From Mesostigma viride (lineage: Eukaryota > Streptophyta > Mesostigmatophyceae > Mesostigmatales > Mesostigmataceae): a stretch of 64,000 bases of DNA. Shown here piece by piece: positions 62,468-64,000 of this stretch (within the stretch, counting starts at the first letter, position 1; the number at the start of each line of letters is the position of its first letter). The notes below the pieces were generated by a model. It was not told the origin of the DNA, ran no database searches, and worked only from the letters and a program-made list of their open reading frames with translations. The stretch is from contig RPFO01001697.1 in assembly GCA_009746045.1 (NCBI GenBank), positions 1 through 64,000 on the forward strand. The letters run 5' to 3'. The translations under genes and the position numbers were made by a program.

Positions 62468-63280
62468 CACAGACAATTGATAGCTCAGCAAGCACCAAGC
62501 CAGCCCCATGGCTGGGCGATATGTCCTCACATGGCGTGCCCGGGGCCGAGCGCGGCCGGGGCGCCACCCGTGGACTTTCCGGGCTAGACTACAGTTGGCA
62601 TGGATATGTGTTACCCACGTCGCAATCCAGGCTCACGCCCTGGCAGCCCCCTGGCATGACTGTAGTCTGGAGGCATATGGTTTGCAAGGACAGGTGGCAA
62701 GTACTAATGAAAGAGAATGTCCTCAAGCCAGTGGGAGCTTCGCCTGTGACCAAGTTTGGCATTCACAGTGATTCGGGCCCTGGTGCCCACAACCCTGTAA
62801 CTACATAGGTCTTAGATAGCTAGCTCCATCCATCCCATCCCATCCCATCCCATCCCATCCCATCCCATCCCATCCCATCCCATCCCATCCCATCCCATCC
62901 CATCCCATCCCATCCCATCCCATCCCATCCCATCCCATCCCATCCCATCCCATCCCATCCCATCCCATCCCATCCCATCCCATCCCATCCCATCCCATCC
63001 CATCCCATCCCATCCCATCCCATCCCATCCCATCCCATCCCATCCCATCGCATCCCATCCCATCCCATCCCATCCCATCCCATCCCATCCCATCCCATCC
63101 CATCCCATCCCATCCCATCCCATCCCATCCCATCCCATCCCCTCCCATCGACCCCTCCCATCCCATCTGATCCCATCCCATCCCATCCCATCCCATCCCA
63201 TCCCATCCCATCCCATCCCACTTGACTGCACTGAGGACTTATGCTCACGTAACGCTGTTACGTGTTAATTTATTGATTAA
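62468..63280 (+). mobile_element. 5'-truncated non-LTR retrotransposon, copy 3
   Basis: Flanked by TTGACAAGCAA at 62457-62467 and 63281-63291 (11-bp target duplication). It carries the pol tail (RYVLTWRARGRARPGRHPWT, DRWQVLMKENVLKPVG), a long CATCC array, and the 3' terminal segment CTGAGGACTTATGCTCACGT plus TTATTGATTAA. Confidence 0.8.
62828..63223. repeat. (CATCC)n pentanucleotide array
   Basis: About 78 units with a few variants near 63050 and 63140-63165. It is the 3' UTR array of the non-LTR element; open frames in it are artefacts. Confidence 0.95.
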
Positions 63281-63375
63281 TTGACAAGCAATCAGTGTTG
63301 CGGCAGCCGGGATGTGGCCTGCCTTTAGTATCAGTGCTCCACTCATTGCTTTCATAAAGAGTCTGGTTACACGAA

Positions 63376-63669
63376 ATTGAGATTTTGGAAGTTAGACGAA
63401 CTTATGTATAATTTTGGAAGTTAGAGCTCCACGGTAAATACAAAAAATATGACTTGTGTGGTTGACAAAATTCGTCAAACTCGTTGCATGACGAATCGCA
63501 GAACATACATTCCATGTATGTATGTTGCCATCCATGGCATGTATTCGCCATTTGAAAGTGGTTCACAAATTGCTCCAAACGGTTTACTTTTGTACGTAAA
63601 AACTCGAAATTTGTCAACCAGCTGACGAATTCGTCCCGTTAGCAGAAGCACTGGCAGACGCTACTTTGA
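63376..63669. other. no gene seen
   Basis: AT-rich. Contains a small palindrome ACATACATTCCATGTATGTA (63503-63522) and repeated TTTTGGAAGTTAGA (63393 and 63412). Confidence 0.4.
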
Positions 63670-64000
63670 TGCTTGGATGTACGATACCACTGGGACACGG
63701 CAAGCGGACCTTAGAAGGAACCCGACCAAAGACATGTGCCGGTGTGATCGACAACAAAAAAGGGCACCAGCATCATGTGCAGTTTGACCAAAAGAGAAAA
63801 GAAATCCGTCAATTTCACGTCAAAACGCATCGCGCACGCGCGGCTCTTGAGCCCACAAGAAGCCCTGCGTTGGCAGACGTACTGGAAAAAGACTGGAGTC
63901 TGCTACCAAGTAAAAAATCACTGTTCCTGGCAGGAATCAGCCAGGGGTCTCCAGACTCCGGTGCGAACTACCCCAATGACGTATAAGCGAAATCATGAGA
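63670..64000 (-). repeat. duplicated block H, copy 3 (cut by window edge)
   Basis: Matches 58250-58585 (AGACATG.GCCGGTGTGATCG, CGCATCGCGCACGCGCGGCT, ACTGGAAAAAGACTGGAGTC, TAAGCGAAATCATGAGA). By analogy an LRR exon would lie about 180 bp beyond the window end. Confidence 0.6.

Larger units (their letters stand above)
61998..63375 (+). repeat. solo A2-B2 of the copy D family, split by a non-LTR insertion
   Basis: The A part runs from 61998 (TATAGTTTCTTTTTAGTGAG) to 62440. The B part starts at about 62445 (AAGGCTAGCCTTTGACAAGC) and, after the insertion, continues at 63281-63375 (TGGCCTGCCTTTAGTATCAG, CATTGCTTTCATAAAGAGTC). Here A precedes B, the reverse of 39655-40262, as expected for A2-B2. 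Confidence 0.6.

Noticed and set aside
62801-63248. WDGMG frames on the minus strand, also 6048-6307
   Set aside because: Translations of the CATCC/GGGAT arrays in non-LTR 3' UTRs.

Overview
The window is eukaryotic, repeat-dense, non-housekeeping DNA. It has large noncoding stretches, GT-AG splice signals, microsatellites hundreds of bases long, non-LTR and tyrosine-recombinase (YR) retrotransposons and terminal-inverted-repeat DNA elements. The one host-gene signal is a set of plant-type leucine-rich-repeat (LRR) exons with an LSGTIPxELGSL core. That core, together with PAT/DIRS-type retrotransposons, suggests a green-lineage organism, most likely an alga. This is inference; the sequence does not name the species. 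I saw no complete host gene, no rRNA or tRNA, and no prokaryotic features.

Host layer (minus strand). Eight 72-nt exons (3824-3895, 15050-15121, 26449-26520, 38791-38862, 41882-41953, 56436-56507, 58760-58831, 59035-59106) and one 71-nt relic (35920-35990) each encode one 24-residue LRR between AG and GT splice signals. All share the same phase-2 boundaries. A 60-nt partner exon lies upstream of several of them (intact at 4139-4198, 26828-26887 and 60004-60063; decayed at 16559-16623, 39505-39563, 45175-45250 and 57068-57131). The window therefore looks like a tandemly amplified two-exon LRR module whose introns have been filled by transposons.

Mobile layer, left to right. YR retrotransposon copy A, minus (1-3295). 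A dispersed repeat (about 5450-8110) split by a non-LTR retrotransposon (6001-7527). A non-autonomous element with split direct repeats A1-int-B1A2-B2 (8462-10752). YR copy B (about 10880-12230). A second non-LTR fragment and a 29-bp minisatellite (12262-14400). A long-TIR element inside an LRR partner exon (15785-16558). GGAT/GGGT repeats (17474-17899). The same dispersed repeat again, now with a MITE and a 45-unit, 45-bp minisatellite (18700-22140). YR copy C with two insertions (22142-26265). YR copy D with split direct repeats, minus (27148-32517). CCAG/CGGG/CAGG repeats (33457-33875). A hAT-like MITE (34112-34582). An LTR-type element (36472-38504). Solo split-repeat parts (39655-40262 and 61998-63375). 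A gag-like fragment (42686-43135). A repeat-flanked insertion (43158-45117). A 7.7-kb TTAA-flanked element carrying the best-preserved YR retrotransposon, copy E (45334-53018). A second non-autonomous split-repeat element (53222-55170). A third non-LTR copy (62468-63280).

How the pieces fit. The YR copies encode gag, reverse transcriptase, RNase H and tyrosine recombinase in PAT order. The two non-autonomous elements have the matching split-repeat architecture and share a terminal hairpin plus TATA-like motif with copy A, so they were probably moved by such enzymes. Several insertions can be dated relative to each other because paralogous modules supply the empty site. Highlights are the TTAA element with an empty-site paralogue, the NPGP (2A-like) motif between RNase H and recombinase, and minisatellites whose one-copy precursor is still visible elsewhere in the window.
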